Of a stretch of DNA of 64,000 nt, positions 28,263-38,881 are shown in pieces. Within the stretch, counting starts at the first letter, position 1; the number at the start of each line of letters is the position of its first letter. Source of the DNA: Massilia sp. NR 4-1 (GTDB lineage: Bacteria; Pseudomonadota; Gammaproteobacteria; Burkholderiales; Burkholderiaceae_D); NCBI RefSeq assembly GCF_001191005.1, contig NZ_CP012201.1:1612001-1676000 (forward strand). Direction: 5' to 3'. Made by a program: the position numbers and the translations under genes. The notes under the pieces were generated by a model, which ran no database searches, had not been told where the DNA came from, and was given only the letters and a program-made list of their open reading frames with translations.

Positions 28263-29663
28263 CTAACGGCTGCCCTTGCCGAACAAGACCACCTGCACCG
28301 TATCGATCAGGATCAGCAGATCGAGGAACAGGCTGTTGTTCTTGACGTAGTAAAGATCGTATTGCAGCTTGCGCACCGCATCGTCGAGCGAAGCGCCGTA
28401 CTGGTAGCGCACCTGGGCCAGGCCGGTGATGCCAGGTTTGATGCTGTGGCGCACATCGTAGTAAGGCACCTGGCGCACCAGCTGGTCGACAAAGAAAGCG
28501 CGCTCCGGACGCGGGCCGACAAAACTCATCTCGCCGCGGAAAACATTCAGCATCTGCGGCAGTTCGTCGATGCGCAGCAGGCGTATCCAGCGCCCCACGC
28601 GGGTAATGCGCGCATCGCCCAGCTCGGCCCAGCGCGGGCGCCCGTCGCTTTCCGCGTCGATGCGCATGCTGCGGAACTTGAGCAGCTGGAAAGGCTGTCC
28701 ATGCCGGCCCACCCTTTCCTGGCGAAAGATCACCGGCCCGCCATCCTCGACCACGATGGCCGCCGCCGCCAGCGCCATCAACGGCAGGGCCGCAATGCAG
28801 ATGGCGGCGCTGGCGAGCAAGTCGAAGCAGCGCTTGACGGCCGCGCGCAGCGGCCCCTGGTCAAAGCCGCCGCCGAAAATCAGGTAACTCGGTTGCAGGG
28901 AATCGACGCGGATCTGGCTGGCTTCGCGCTCGAAGAACTGGGCCGCATCCGTCACATGCACGCCGCCCAGGGCGCATTCCAGCAATTCGCGCACCGGATA
29001 GGCGCCGTTGCGGCGATCGGCAACCGACACGATCACCTCGTCGGCCTCGTACGTCCGCGCCAGCGCCAGCAGCGGCTGGCCGCTGGGCAGCACGCTGCCG
29101 GCCGGCACGCAGGAATTCTCGCCCGGCACCGGCACGCAGCCGATCACATGAAACTGGTGCAGGCCCTGCGGCGCGGCCGCCAGTTGCAGGCATTCCAGCG
29201 CCAGCATGCCGTCGCCCACCAGGATCACGCGGGCCGTTATCAAGCGCGACTGGCGGGAGCCGAACAGCAACATGCGCGTCAGCAGCACGCCGCCGGCACC
29301 CAACAGGAAAGCCAGCCAGGCCGCGTCGCCCACCGCCCCGTTCATGCCGGAGCGCAGCGCGGCGGCCGGTGCCAGCAAGATCAGCCAGCGATGCAGCAGA
29401 TAGGCCAGCACCAGCGCCGGCAGCAGGCGCGCCAACAGGGCTTTCGCGTCCTCGCAGCGCTGCTGGCCGTACATGCCCAGCGCCGCCATGCAGGCCACCA
29501 CCGGCGCCACGAAGACCGCCGCCGCCAGATACATCTGGCCCGGCCGCCGCTCCGGCAGCCAGACCAGGGACACCAGCACCGCCGCCGCGAGCAGCGCCAG
29601 CACCTCCAGCAGCAGCAGGATGATGCCCGCGCGGGACACATAATGATTGAAGATCCTGACCAT
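28263..29663 (-). CDS. TIGR03013-type XrtA-system undecaprenyl-phosphate sugar-1-phosphate transferase
   Basis: The 466-residue product has four or five N-terminal membrane segments (to about 130), a nucleotide-sugar-like middle domain, and a C-terminal bacterial sugar transferase domain (about 275-466): KRCFDLLASAAICIAAL, VIFRQERVGRHGQPFQLLKFRSMR, IDELPQMLNVFRGEMSFVGPRPE and SIKPGITGLAQVRYQYG. It loads the first sugar-phosphate onto undecaprenyl phosphate and so starts the repeat unit. The family is specific to PEP-CTERM/exosortase A loci. It is the first gene of the operon that also contains prsR. Confidence 0.92.
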   Translation of the reverse strand: MVRIFNHYVSRAGIILLLLEVLALLAAAVLVSLVWLPERRPGQMYLAAAVFVAPVVACMAALGMYGQQRCEDAKALLARLLPALVLAYLLHRWLILLAPAAALRSGMNGAVGDAAWLAFLLGAGGVLLTRMLLFGSRQSRLITARVILVGDGMLALECLQLAAAPQGLHQFHVIGCVPVPGENSCVPAGSVLPSGQPLLALARTYEADEVIVSVADRRNGAYPVRELLECALGGVHVTDAAQFFEREASQIRVDSLQPSYLIFGGGFDQGPLRAAVKRCFDLLASAAICIAALPLMALAAAAIVVEDGGPVIFRQERVGRHGQPFQLLKFRSMRIDAESDGRPRWAELGDARITRVGRWIRLLRIDELPQMLNVFRGEMSFVGPRPERAFFVDQLVRQVPYYDVRHSIKPGITGLAQVRYQYGASLDDAVRKLQYDLYYVKNNSLFLDLLILIDTVQVVLFGKGSR

Positions 29664-29862
29664 GGCCCACCTCCTCCACCGCCGGATGACGGCTCAGCCA
29701 TGATGCCGGACGCCCCGCTGAGCGGCCTTGCGCCGCCACAAGCGAAGAGCAGAGCCAGATCAAGGCCGCGGCGAAAAGCCGAGCGGCCAGCAGGGCCAAA
29801 TATGACGCCGGCATGACAAATGGTCTATAGTCATGCTTCTTGACAGAAAAATTCGAATCGCC

Positions 29863-31476
29863 ATGAAATTTGATGTAGCCATCGTGGGCAGCGGCCTGGC
29901 CGGCCTGTCGGTCGCCCTGCACCTCGCCGAAACACGTAAAGTCGCCATCATTTCCAAACGCGCCCTGCTGGACGGCGCCAGCAACTGGGCCCAGGGCGGC
30001 ATCGCCGCCGTGCTCGACTCGGGCGACAGCCATGAACAGCATATCGCCGACACCCTGGTGGCCGGCGGCGGCCTATGCGACGAAGGCGCCACCCGCTTCA
30101 TCGTCGAAAACGGCCGCAGCGCCATCGAGTGGCTGATCGCCCAGGGCGTGCCCTTCACCCGCGACGACAGCGCGGAACTGGGTTTCCACCTGACGCGCGA
30201 GGGCGGCCATAGCCAGCGCCGCATCATCCACGCCGCCGACGCCACCGGCCACGCGGTCCAGGTGACGCTGGAAGAAAAAGTGCGCGCCCACCCGAATATC
30301 AGCCTGTTCGAGCACCACTGCGCGATCGACCTGATCACCACGGACAAGCTGGGTCCGCGCCCCGGCCACTCCCAGCCCAAATGCCACGGCCTGTACGTGC
30401 AGGATACGAAGACCGGCCAGGTGCTGACCTTCGCCGCCGAACACACGGTGATGGCCACCGGCGGCGCCGGCAAGGTGTATCTGTACACCACCAATCCCGA
30501 CACCGCCAGCGGCGACGGCATCGCCATGGCCTGGCGCGCCGGCTGCCGCGTGTCGAATATGGAATTCATCCAGTTCCATCCGACCTGCCTGTACCACCCC
30601 TACGCCAAGTCCTTCCTGATCACAGAAGCGATCCGCGGCGAAGGCGGCCTGCTCAAGCTGCCGCCGGAAGCCGGCGCTGCCGCCGGCCAGCGCTTCATGC
30701 TGGCCCACGACGAGCGCGCCGAGCTGGCGCCGCGCGACGTGGTGGCGCGTGCCATCGACTTCGAAATCAAGAAGCGCGGCCTGGATTACGTCCACCTGGA
30801 CATCAGCCACAAGCCGGCCGAATTCCTGATCGAGCATTTCCCGACGATTTATGCGCGCTGCCTGGAACTGGGCATCGACATCACCAAGGAAGCGATCCCC
30901 ATCGTGCCGGCCGCGCACTACACCTGCGGCGGCGTGGTGACCGACCTGCTTGGCCGCACCGACCTGCCCGGCCTGTATGCCGTGGGCGAAACCGCCTGCA
31001 CCGGCCTGCACGGCGCGAACCGCCTGGCCAGCAATTCCCTGCTCGAATGCGTAGTGGTTGGCCGCGCCTGCGCCGACGATATCCTGTCCAAGGAAAAAGT
31101 CGACGCGCCCTATCTGCCGGACTGGGATGAAAGCCGCGTCAGCGACGCCGACGAGGAGGTGGTGATCGCCCACAATTGGGACGAGCTGCGCCGCTTCATG
31201 TGGAATTATGTGGGCATCGTGCGCACCACCAAGCGCCTGGAACGCGCCCAGCACCGCATCGCGCTGCTGAAAGAGGAAATCGACGAGTATTACCGCAACT
31301 TCCGCATCACCCATGACTTGCTGGAGCTGCGCAACCTGGTCGATGTGGCCTCGATGATCGTCAACAGCGCCTTGCAGCGCCGCGAAAGCCGGGGCCTGCA
31401 CTTCAGCCGCGATTATCCGGACACCCTGCCCAAGGCGCTGCCCAGCGTGCTGACGCCTTCGCGCCGCCGCAACTAA
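29863..31476 (+). CDS. nadB: L-aspartate oxidase NadB
   Basis: The protein (537 residues from ATG 29863; an upstream start at 29833 is possible) oxidises L-aspartate to iminoaspartate with FAD, the first step of de novo NAD synthesis, in the cytoplasm. Visible: FAD-binding VAIVGSGLAGLSVALHLAE at the N-terminus, NWAQGGIAAV, SRRIIHA-type substrate loop (here SQRRIIHAADATGHA), EFIQFHPTCLY, FLITEAIRGEGG, the active-site HDERAELAPRDVVARAI, and the FAD-binding YAVGETACTGLHGANRLASN. Length is normal. nadA and nadC are not adjacent. The gene stands alone between the polysaccharide locus and a convergent binding-protein gene. Confidence 0.95.
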   Translation: MKFDVAIVGSGLAGLSVALHLAETRKVAIISKRALLDGASNWAQGGIAAVLDSGDSHEQHIADTLVAGGGLCDEGATRFIVENGRSAIEWLIAQGVPFTRDDSAELGFHLTREGGHSQRRIIHAADATGHAVQVTLEEKVRAHPNISLFEHHCAIDLITTDKLGPRPGHSQPKCHGLYVQDTKTGQVLTFAAEHTVMATGGAGKVYLYTTNPDTASGDGIAMAWRAGCRVSNMEFIQFHPTCLYHPYAKSFLITEAIRGEGGLLKLPPEAGAAAGQRFMLAHDERAELAPRDVVARAIDFEIKKRGLDYVHLDISHKPAEFLIEHFPTIYARCLELGIDITKEAIPIVPAAHYTCGGVVTDLLGRTDLPGLYAVGETACTGLHGANRLASNSLLECVVVGRACADDILSKEKVDAPYLPDWDESRVSDADEEVVIAHNWDELRRFMWNYVGIVRTTKRLERAQHRIALLKEEIDEYYRNFRITHDLLELRNLVDVASMIVNSALQRRESRGLHFSRDYPDTLPKALPSVLTPSRRRN

Positions 31477-31485
31477 GACGCTCGA

Positions 31486-32265
31486 TCAGGGCACGGTAAC
31501 GTCGAAGCGCTGCCCCAGGCGCTTCAACTCCCCGCTTTCGACCAGGCCCGCAAAGGCCTGGTCGAATTCGCGCCGCAAGGCTTCCTGCAGCTGGCGCTTG
31601 GGGAAGGCGAAATAGCCGTCCTGCACCTGGATCACATGGGCCAGCGGTGCCATCTGCCCCGCCAAGCCTAGTTTCGCCAAGACCGGCTCCGTATTGCGCC
31701 GGTTGCTGGCAAATAGGACCACATGCTGGGCCTCCACCATTTTTAACCCGCTTTCCACGCTGTTCGCCACGCTCACCTTGAGCATGGGGCGCGCCTGCTC
31801 GAACTGTTCGCCATAGGTCCAGCCATTCATGATGACGATGCGGTGGTCGGCCAGGGTGGCGAAATCGCCATGCCAGACAATGCCGGAGGTGTTCAGCGCA
31901 TAGAACACCATCTGGTCCTGGTAGAACGGGCGGCGCGAAAACGCCATGCGCTGCACGCGTTCGAAGGATTTGTAAGGGCCGACCAGGATATCGGCCTTGC
32001 CCTGGGACAGGATGGCCTGGGCGCGCGCCCAGGGATAGATTTCAAAACGCACCGTGTGGCCCAGCTGGGCGGCCAGTACGCGCACGATCTCCGGGCCAAG
32101 GCCAGTGAACTCCCCTTCCGGCGTACGCTCGAAGACGCGTTCGAAATGCGCGCCCACCACCAGCAGCTCGCGCGCCCCGGCCTGGCCGCTAAACAGCAGC
32201 AACACCAGGGCCACTAGCAGCACCACTACGATATGGAAGAGATGACGAAACCGCTTGCCGCGCAT
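31486..32265 (-). CDS. Solitary periplasmic solute-binding protein (SBP_bac_3 type)
   Basis: I take the ATG at 32265, which has GGTGGAGG five bases upstream; the ATG at 32292 has no ribosome site. The 259-residue product starts with a basic/hydrophobic signal (VVVLLVALVLLLFSGQAGA) and shows the amino-acid-binding fold: FTGLGPEIVRVLAAQLGHTV, YPWARAQAILSQGKADILVGPYK, AFSRRPFYQDQMVFYAL and a C-terminal LKRLGQRFDV. There is no permease or ATPase gene nearby, so it may serve a distant transporter or act as a sensor. Divergent from the GNAT gene at 32307. Confidence 0.82.
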   Translation of the reverse strand: MRGKRFRHLFHIVVVLLVALVLLLFSGQAGARELLVVGAHFERVFERTPEGEFTGLGPEIVRVLAAQLGHTVRFEIYPWARAQAILSQGKADILVGPYKSFERVQRMAFSRRPFYQDQMVFYALNTSGIVWHGDFATLADHRIVIMNGWTYGEQFEQARPMLKVSVANSVESGLKMVEAQHVVLFASNRRNTEPVLAKLGLAGQMAPLAHVIQVQDGYFAFPKRQLQEALRREFDQAFAGLVESGELKRLGQRFDVTVP

Positions 32266-32306
32266 GGTGGCCTCCACCGTTTTGCGCTTCATGATACCAT
32301 TTTTGC

Positions 32307-32870
32307 ATGAACCAACCGCCCCCCGCCCCAGCCCCGCGCAGCGTGCTGCGCACCGCCACTGAAGCCGATATCCCGCGCATGGAAGCGCTGATTTCCCGCT
32401 CCGGCATAGGCTTGAGCAAGGGCTTTTACAGCGACGCGCAGGCGGCGGCCGTCACGCGCCATGTCTTCGGCGTGGACAGCCAGCTGGTGGCCGACGGCAC
32501 CTACTTCATTATTGAACGCGAGGGTGAGGCCGTGGCTTGCGGCGGCTGGAGCAAGCGCGCCACCCTGTTCGGCGGCGACCGCGCCAAGAGCGGTCCCGAT
32601 CCCCTGCTCGATCCGGCCACGCAGGCGGGACGCATCCGCGCCTTCTTTGTCGATCCGGCGGTGCCGCGCCAGGGTCTGGGCAGCATGCTGATGCGCCATT
32701 GCGAAGCCGAGGCGCTGGCCCAGGGCTTCCAGACGCTGGAACTGGCGGCCACCATGCCGGGCGTGCCGCTGTACCTGGCCAGCGGCTTCGAGGTGACGGA
32801 AGATTTCGAATTGAGCCTGCCGGGCGGGATTCAGCTGCCGCTGTCGCGCATGCGCAAGCGGATCGCCTGA
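32307..32870 (+). CDS. GNAT family N-acetyltransferase
   Basis: The 187-residue product has the GNAT fold: RTATEADIPRMEALI at the start, IIEREGEAVACGGWSKR, acetyl-CoA binding segment IRAFFVDPAVPRQGLGSML followed by CEAEALAQGFQTLEL and VPLYLASGFEV. The R/Q-x-x-G-x-G/A motif is RQGLGS. Acceptor unknown. Gene is 41 bases from the divergent solute-binding protein start. No evident ribosome site before the ATG, so a later start is possible. Confidence 0.85.
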   Translation: MNQPPPAPAPRSVLRTATEADIPRMEALISRSGIGLSKGFYSDAQAAAVTRHVFGVDSQLVADGTYFIIEREGEAVACGGWSKRATLFGGDRAKSGPDPLLDPATQAGRIRAFFVDPAVPRQGLGSMLMRHCEAEALAQGFQTLELAATMPGVPLYLASGFEVTEDFELSLPGGIQLPLSRMRKRIA

Positions 32871-32899
32871 ATCCGGCCCGGCAGGCCTGAAGGACGCGC

Positions 32900-34990
<2,091 letters not shown>

Positions 34991-35034
34991 GTCTCTTCCT
35001 TATTGTGTAGTGAACTGGGGAATTCCGGAAGCCT

Positions 35035-35060
35035 ACTATACCCGACAAAAGAACGGTCGT
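35035..35060 (-). promoter_or_regulatory. Candidate promoter -10 with an ACG-N2-CGT dyad upstream of the hydratase/dehydrogenase gene
   Basis: On the minus strand TATAGT (plus 35035-35040) lies about 45 bases before the start codon at 34990. The small palindrome ACGGTCGT at 35053-35060 sits where a regulator would block or contact RNA polymerase. TetR-family regulators of beta-oxidation often bind ACG/CGT dyads; which one, if any, acts here is inference. Confidence 0.3.
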
Positions 35061-35128
35061 CTTATTTTCAACCCGCCGCCCAATCACACCAGCGAACGCC
35101 GCAGATCACTCGGGGCAATCCACCATAT

Positions 35129-36796
35129 CTACGTTACAGAAATTTCTGCCGTTGGCAGCTGATACAGCCGGAACTGCTCGCGCAGTTTGTTCTTTTGAAT
35201 CTTGCCCGTGCCGCCCACCGGCAGCGCTTCGGTGAAGACCACATCGTCCGGCAACCACCATTTGGCGACCTTGCCGTCGTAAAACTGCAGCAAGTCCGCG
35301 CGGCTCACGCTTTGCCCGGGCTTGCAGACCACGATCAGCAAGGGACGTTCATCCCATTTCGGGTGGCGCACGCCGATGCAGGCCGCCTGCAGCACGGCCG
35401 GATGCGACATGGCGATGTTTTCCAGGTCGATGGTGCCGATCCACTCGCCGCCCGACTTGATCACATCCTTGCTGCGGTCGGTGATCTGCATATAGCCGTC
35501 GGCGTCGATGGTGGCCACATCGCCGGTGGGGAACCAGCCATCCTCCAGCACCGGGCCGCCCTCCTCCTTGAAATAGGAATGGATGATCCACGGCCCGCGC
35601 ACCTGCAGATGACCGTAGCTGCTGCCATCCCAAGGCAACAGCTTCCCCTCGTCATCGACGATGCGCATGTCCACGCCATAGATGGCGTGCCCCTGTTTCA
35701 GCAGCACCTTGCGCTGCTCATCGCGCGGCAGCTCCAGGTGGCGCGCCAGCAGGCCGCCCGCCGTGCCGAGCGGCGACATCTCGGTCATGCCCCAGGCGTG
35801 GATCACGTCCACGTCCAGTTCGTCGATCAAGGTATTCATCAGCGTCGGCGAACAGGCCGCGCCGCCGATCACGGTGCGGCGGAAAGTGGTGAACTTCAGC
35901 CCGTGCTGCAGCACATAGTTGACCAGGCCCAGCCAGACGGTCGGCACGCCGGCCGAGAAGCTGACTTTTTCGTTTTCGAACAATTCGTACAGCGATTTGC
36001 CGTCCAGCGCGCAGCCGGGGAAGACCAGCTTGGCGCCCGACAGCGGCACGGAATACGGCAAGCCCCAGGCGTTCACATGGAACATCGGCACCACCGGCAG
36101 CACCGTGTCGCGCGACGACACGTTCAGCGCGTTCGGCACGGCCGAACCGTAGGCGTGCAGCACGGTCGAACGGTGCGAGTACAGCGCGCCTTTCGGATTG
36201 CCGGTCGTGCCCGAGGTGTAGCACAGCGAGGCGGCCGAATTCTCATCGAATTTGGGCCAGGCGAAATCGTCGGAATGGGTGGCGATCAGCGCCTCATAGC
36301 TCATCAGCTCGGGTATCTTCGTCTCGGCCGGCAGATGCTCCGGGCCGGCCAGCAGGATATAGCCTTTCACGCCCTTGCAGTGCGGGGCCACGGCTTCCAC
36401 CAGGGGCAGCAGGTTCAGGTCGAACAGCAGGTACTGGTCTTCGGCGTGGTTGATGATATAGGCCAGCTGGTCGGGATGCAGGCGCGGGTTGATCGTGTGC
36501 AGCACCGCGCCCGAGCCGGACACGGCGTAATACGCTTCCAGGTGGCGGTAGCCGTTCCAGGCCAGGGTCGCCACCCGGTCGCCCATGCGCACGCCCAGCC
36601 AGTGCAAGGCGTTGGCCAGGCGGCAGGCGCGCTGGCGGCACTCGCGGTAGGTGTAGCGGTGGAGATCGCCTTCCACGCGGCGCGAGACGATTTCGCTGGA
36701 GCCGTAATGGCGGGCGGCAAATTCGATGATGCTGGAGATGAGCAGCGGCTCATCCATCATTTGCCCCATCAGGGGGCTGGAAGGCAAGGCTGGCAT
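35129..36796 (-). CDS. Medium/long-chain acyl-CoA ligase (AMP-forming)
   Basis: The 555-residue ANL-superfamily enzyme activates a fatty acid with ATP to acyl-AMP and then acyl-CoA. Motifs: LCYTSGTTGNPKGALYSHRS (A3, near residue 190), VIHAWGMTEMSPLG (A5), GWFPTGDVATIDADGYMQITDRSKDVIKSGG in two parts (A7-A8; D of TGD and the hinge R/K region) and a terminal KIQKNKLREQ lysine loop (A10). Length and the GMTE motif resemble the medium-chain/methylmercaptopropionyl-CoA ligase group. Located upstream of the hydratase/dehydrogenase on the same strand. Substrate chain length cannot be read off. Confidence 0.88.
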   Translation of the reverse strand: MPALPSSPLMGQMMDEPLLISSIIEFAARHYGSSEIVSRRVEGDLHRYTYRECRQRACRLANALHWLGVRMGDRVATLAWNGYRHLEAYYAVSGSGAVLHTINPRLHPDQLAYIINHAEDQYLLFDLNLLPLVEAVAPHCKGVKGYILLAGPEHLPAETKIPELMSYEALIATHSDDFAWPKFDENSAASLCYTSGTTGNPKGALYSHRSTVLHAYGSAVPNALNVSSRDTVLPVVPMFHVNAWGLPYSVPLSGAKLVFPGCALDGKSLYELFENEKVSFSAGVPTVWLGLVNYVLQHGLKFTTFRRTVIGGAACSPTLMNTLIDELDVDVIHAWGMTEMSPLGTAGGLLARHLELPRDEQRKVLLKQGHAIYGVDMRIVDDEGKLLPWDGSSYGHLQVRGPWIIHSYFKEEGGPVLEDGWFPTGDVATIDADGYMQITDRSKDVIKSGGEWIGTIDLENIAMSHPAVLQAACIGVRHPKWDERPLLIVVCKPGQSVSRADLLQFYDGKVAKWWLPDDVVFTEALPVGGTGKIQKNKLREQFRLYQLPTAEISVT

Positions 36797-36927
36797 GCGG
36801 GCTCCTGTGTGATGGATTTGTTTTTTTCATAACGAGTGTCGGATGCGGTACTCGCCGCCGTCAACCGATTTCCATGCTGCAATGCAGTATAGAAAGACCA
36901 GCTTTTGTCAGCAGATGTAAAGCCCTC

Positions 36928-36955
36928 TTGCAATCCGGGGTGGTCGCAATAAAAT
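36928..36955 (+). promoter_or_regulatory. Sigma-70 type promoter for selO
   Basis: TTGCAA (36928-36933) and TAAAAT (36950-36955) with a 16-base spacer, a good match to TTGACA/TATAAT. Transcription would start near 36962, about 48 bases before the proposed ATT start codon at 37010. Confidence 0.6.
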
Positions 36956-37009
36956 CGCTTCTATGCGTTAAAATCCGCGCTTTACCAGCCCTTACCGATC
37001 GGAACTGCC

Positions 37010-38467
37010 ATTTTCTCCCTGCCTCTGGACAATTCCTTCGCCAGCCTGCCGCCGGCCTTCTACACGCGCCTGATGCCGACGCCGCTGCCGGCGCCCTATC
37101 TGGTGGCGCTCAGTCCGGCCGCCGCCCAACTGGCCGGACTCGATGCACAGGCGCTGGCCGGCGCCGATGGCGTGGATCTGCTGATTGGCAACCGCGTGCC
37201 CGACCGTTCCCAGCCGCTGGCCGCCGTGTATTCCGGCCACCAGTTCGGTGTCTGGGCCGGCCAGCTCGGCGACGGCCGTGCCATCCTGCTGGGCGATGTC
37301 GCCAGCGCCGAAGGTCCGCTGGAGCTGCAATGGAAGGGCAGCGGCCTGACGCCCTACTCGCGCATGGGCGACGGCCGCGCCGTGCTGCGCTCCTCGATCC
37401 GCGAATTCCTGTGCTCGGAAGCCATGCACGCGCTCGGCATCCCGACGTCGCGCGCCCTTTCCGTGGCCGGTTCGGACCAGGGCGTGGTGCGCGAAAGCAT
37501 CGAGACGGCGGCCGTGGTGATCCGCATGGCGCCCAGCTTCGTGCGCTTCGGCTCCTTCGAGCACTGGTTTTACAAGAACCAGCCGGACGAGCTGAAAATC
37601 CTGGCCGACTATGTGATCGGCCGCTTCTACCCGGACTTGCAGGCGGCGGCCAATCCCTATGCCGCCCTGCTGGAAGAAGTGGCGCGGCGCACGGCGCGCC
37701 TGATCGCCCAGTGGCAGGCGGTCGGCTTCATGCATGGCGTGATGAACACCGACAATATGTCGATGCTCGGCCAGACCCTCGACTACGGCCCCTTCGGCTT
37801 CATGGAAGCCTTCGACCCGCAGCACATCTGCAATCACAGCGACCAGCAAGGCCGTTACTCCTACGCCATGCAGCCGCAGATCGGCCACTGGAATTGCTAT
37901 GCGCTGGCGCAGGCCCTGCTGCCCCTGATCGGCGAAGTCGACACCGCCCAGGCCGCGCTCGATGTCTACCAGCCCGAGTTTGCCGCCGCCATCGACCGCC
38001 TGCTGCACGCCAAGCTGGGCCTGAAAGAGCAGCGCGAAGAAGACCGCGCCCTGTTCGACGCCATGTTCGAGTTGCTGCAGGCCAATCACGCCGACTTCAC
38101 CCTGTTCTTCCGCCGCCTGGGCGGCTTGCAGGCGGCCTCGGCGGCAGGCGACGAGCCGCTGCGCGACCTGTTCATCGACCGCCCCGCCTTCGATGCCTGG
38201 GCCGGGCAGTACCGGGCCCGCCTGCGCGCCGAACACAGCGAAGACGCCGCACGCCAGGCGGCGATGAATCTGGTCAACCCCAAGTATGTGTTACGCAACT
38301 ATCTTGCGCAGCAAGCCATTGAAAAGGCGCAGAATAAGGACTTTACTGAAGTGGCGCGCCTGCTCGCGGTATTGCAGCGCCCCTATGACGAACAGCCGGA
38401 ATACGAGCAATACGCCGCCTTGCCGCCCGACTGGGCAAGCCATTTGGAAGTCAGCTGTTCATCCTGA
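37010..38467 (+). CDS. selO: SelO/YdiU protein adenylyltransferase (pseudokinase fold)
   Basis: SelO transfers AMP from ATP to Ser/Thr/Tyr of target proteins. Visible: VYSGHQFGVWAGQLGDGRA, ELQWKGSGLTPYSRMGDGRA, VLRSSIREFLCSEAMHALG, FGSFEHWFYKNQ, GVMNTDNMSMLG and YGPFGFMEAFDP; C-terminus SCSS, where many relatives have a redox-active Cys or Sec. The conserved N-terminal SFASLPPAFYTRL is encoded before the first ATG (37073). In this frame there is no ATG, GTG or TTG between the stop at 36950 and 37073, so I propose the ATT at 37010 (485 residues, close to the 478 of the E. coli protein). First gene of a run with msrB, yciB and bolA. Function firm, start uncertain. Confidence 0.9.
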   Translation: MFSLPLDNSFASLPPAFYTRLMPTPLPAPYLVALSPAAAQLAGLDAQALAGADGVDLLIGNRVPDRSQPLAAVYSGHQFGVWAGQLGDGRAILLGDVASAEGPLELQWKGSGLTPYSRMGDGRAVLRSSIREFLCSEAMHALGIPTSRALSVAGSDQGVVRESIETAAVVIRMAPSFVRFGSFEHWFYKNQPDELKILADYVIGRFYPDLQAAANPYAALLEEVARRTARLIAQWQAVGFMHGVMNTDNMSMLGQTLDYGPFGFMEAFDPQHICNHSDQQGRYSYAMQPQIGHWNCYALAQALLPLIGEVDTAQAALDVYQPEFAAAIDRLLHAKLGLKEQREEDRALFDAMFELLQANHADFTLFFRRLGGLQAASAAGDEPLRDLFIDRPAFDAWAGQYRARLRAEHSEDAARQAAMNLVNPKYVLRNYLAQQAIEKAQNKDFTEVARLLAVLQRPYDEQPEYEQYAALPPDWASHLEVSCSS

Positions 38468-38475
38468 AAGCAACC

Positions 38476-38874
38476 ATGAACGACAAAGTACAGAAAAGCG
38501 ATGCCGAATGGCGCGCCCAGCTCGATCCGCTGGAATACCAGGTGACGCGCCACGCGGCCACCGAACGCGCCTTCACCGGCAAATACTGGGACCATCACGC
38601 GCACGGCATCTACACCTGCGTCTGCTGCGACACGCCGCTGTTCGCCTCGGACGCCAAGTTCGACTCGGGCTGCGGCTGGCCCAGCTATTTCCAGGCCCTG
38701 GACCCGGCCAAGGTAATCGAGAAAGTTGACCGCTCGCATGGTATGCTGCGCACCGAAATTATTTGCGCAGTCTGCGACGCCCATCTGGGCCATGTCTTCC
38801 CGGACGGGCCGCCGCCGACCGGATTGCGTTATTGCATCAATTCGGCATCCCTGCGTTTTGACCCTCAAGACTGA
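38476..38874 (+). CDS. msrB: Peptide-methionine (R)-S-oxide reductase MsrB
   Basis: The 132-residue cytoplasmic enzyme reduces methionine-R-sulfoxide in proteins. The zinc-binding cysteine pairs CVCCD and CAVCDAHLGHV are present, with the SGCGWPSYF segment and the catalytic cysteine in GLRYCINSASLRF. It begins 8 bases after selO and is followed 7 bases later by yciB; both selO and msrB relate to oxidative stress repair. Confidence 0.96.
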   Translation: MNDKVQKSDAEWRAQLDPLEYQVTRHAATERAFTGKYWDHHAHGIYTCVCCDTPLFASDAKFDSGCGWPSYFQALDPAKVIEKVDRSHGMLRTEIICAVCDAHLGHVFPDGPPPTGLRYCINSASLRFDPQD

Positions 38875-38881
38875 ATACAAT

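Noticed and set aside
36874..38322. Overlapping plus-strand frame across selO with an ATG start
   Set aside because: It is in a different frame from the conserved SelO motifs, with Arg/Pro/Gly-rich nonsense content.
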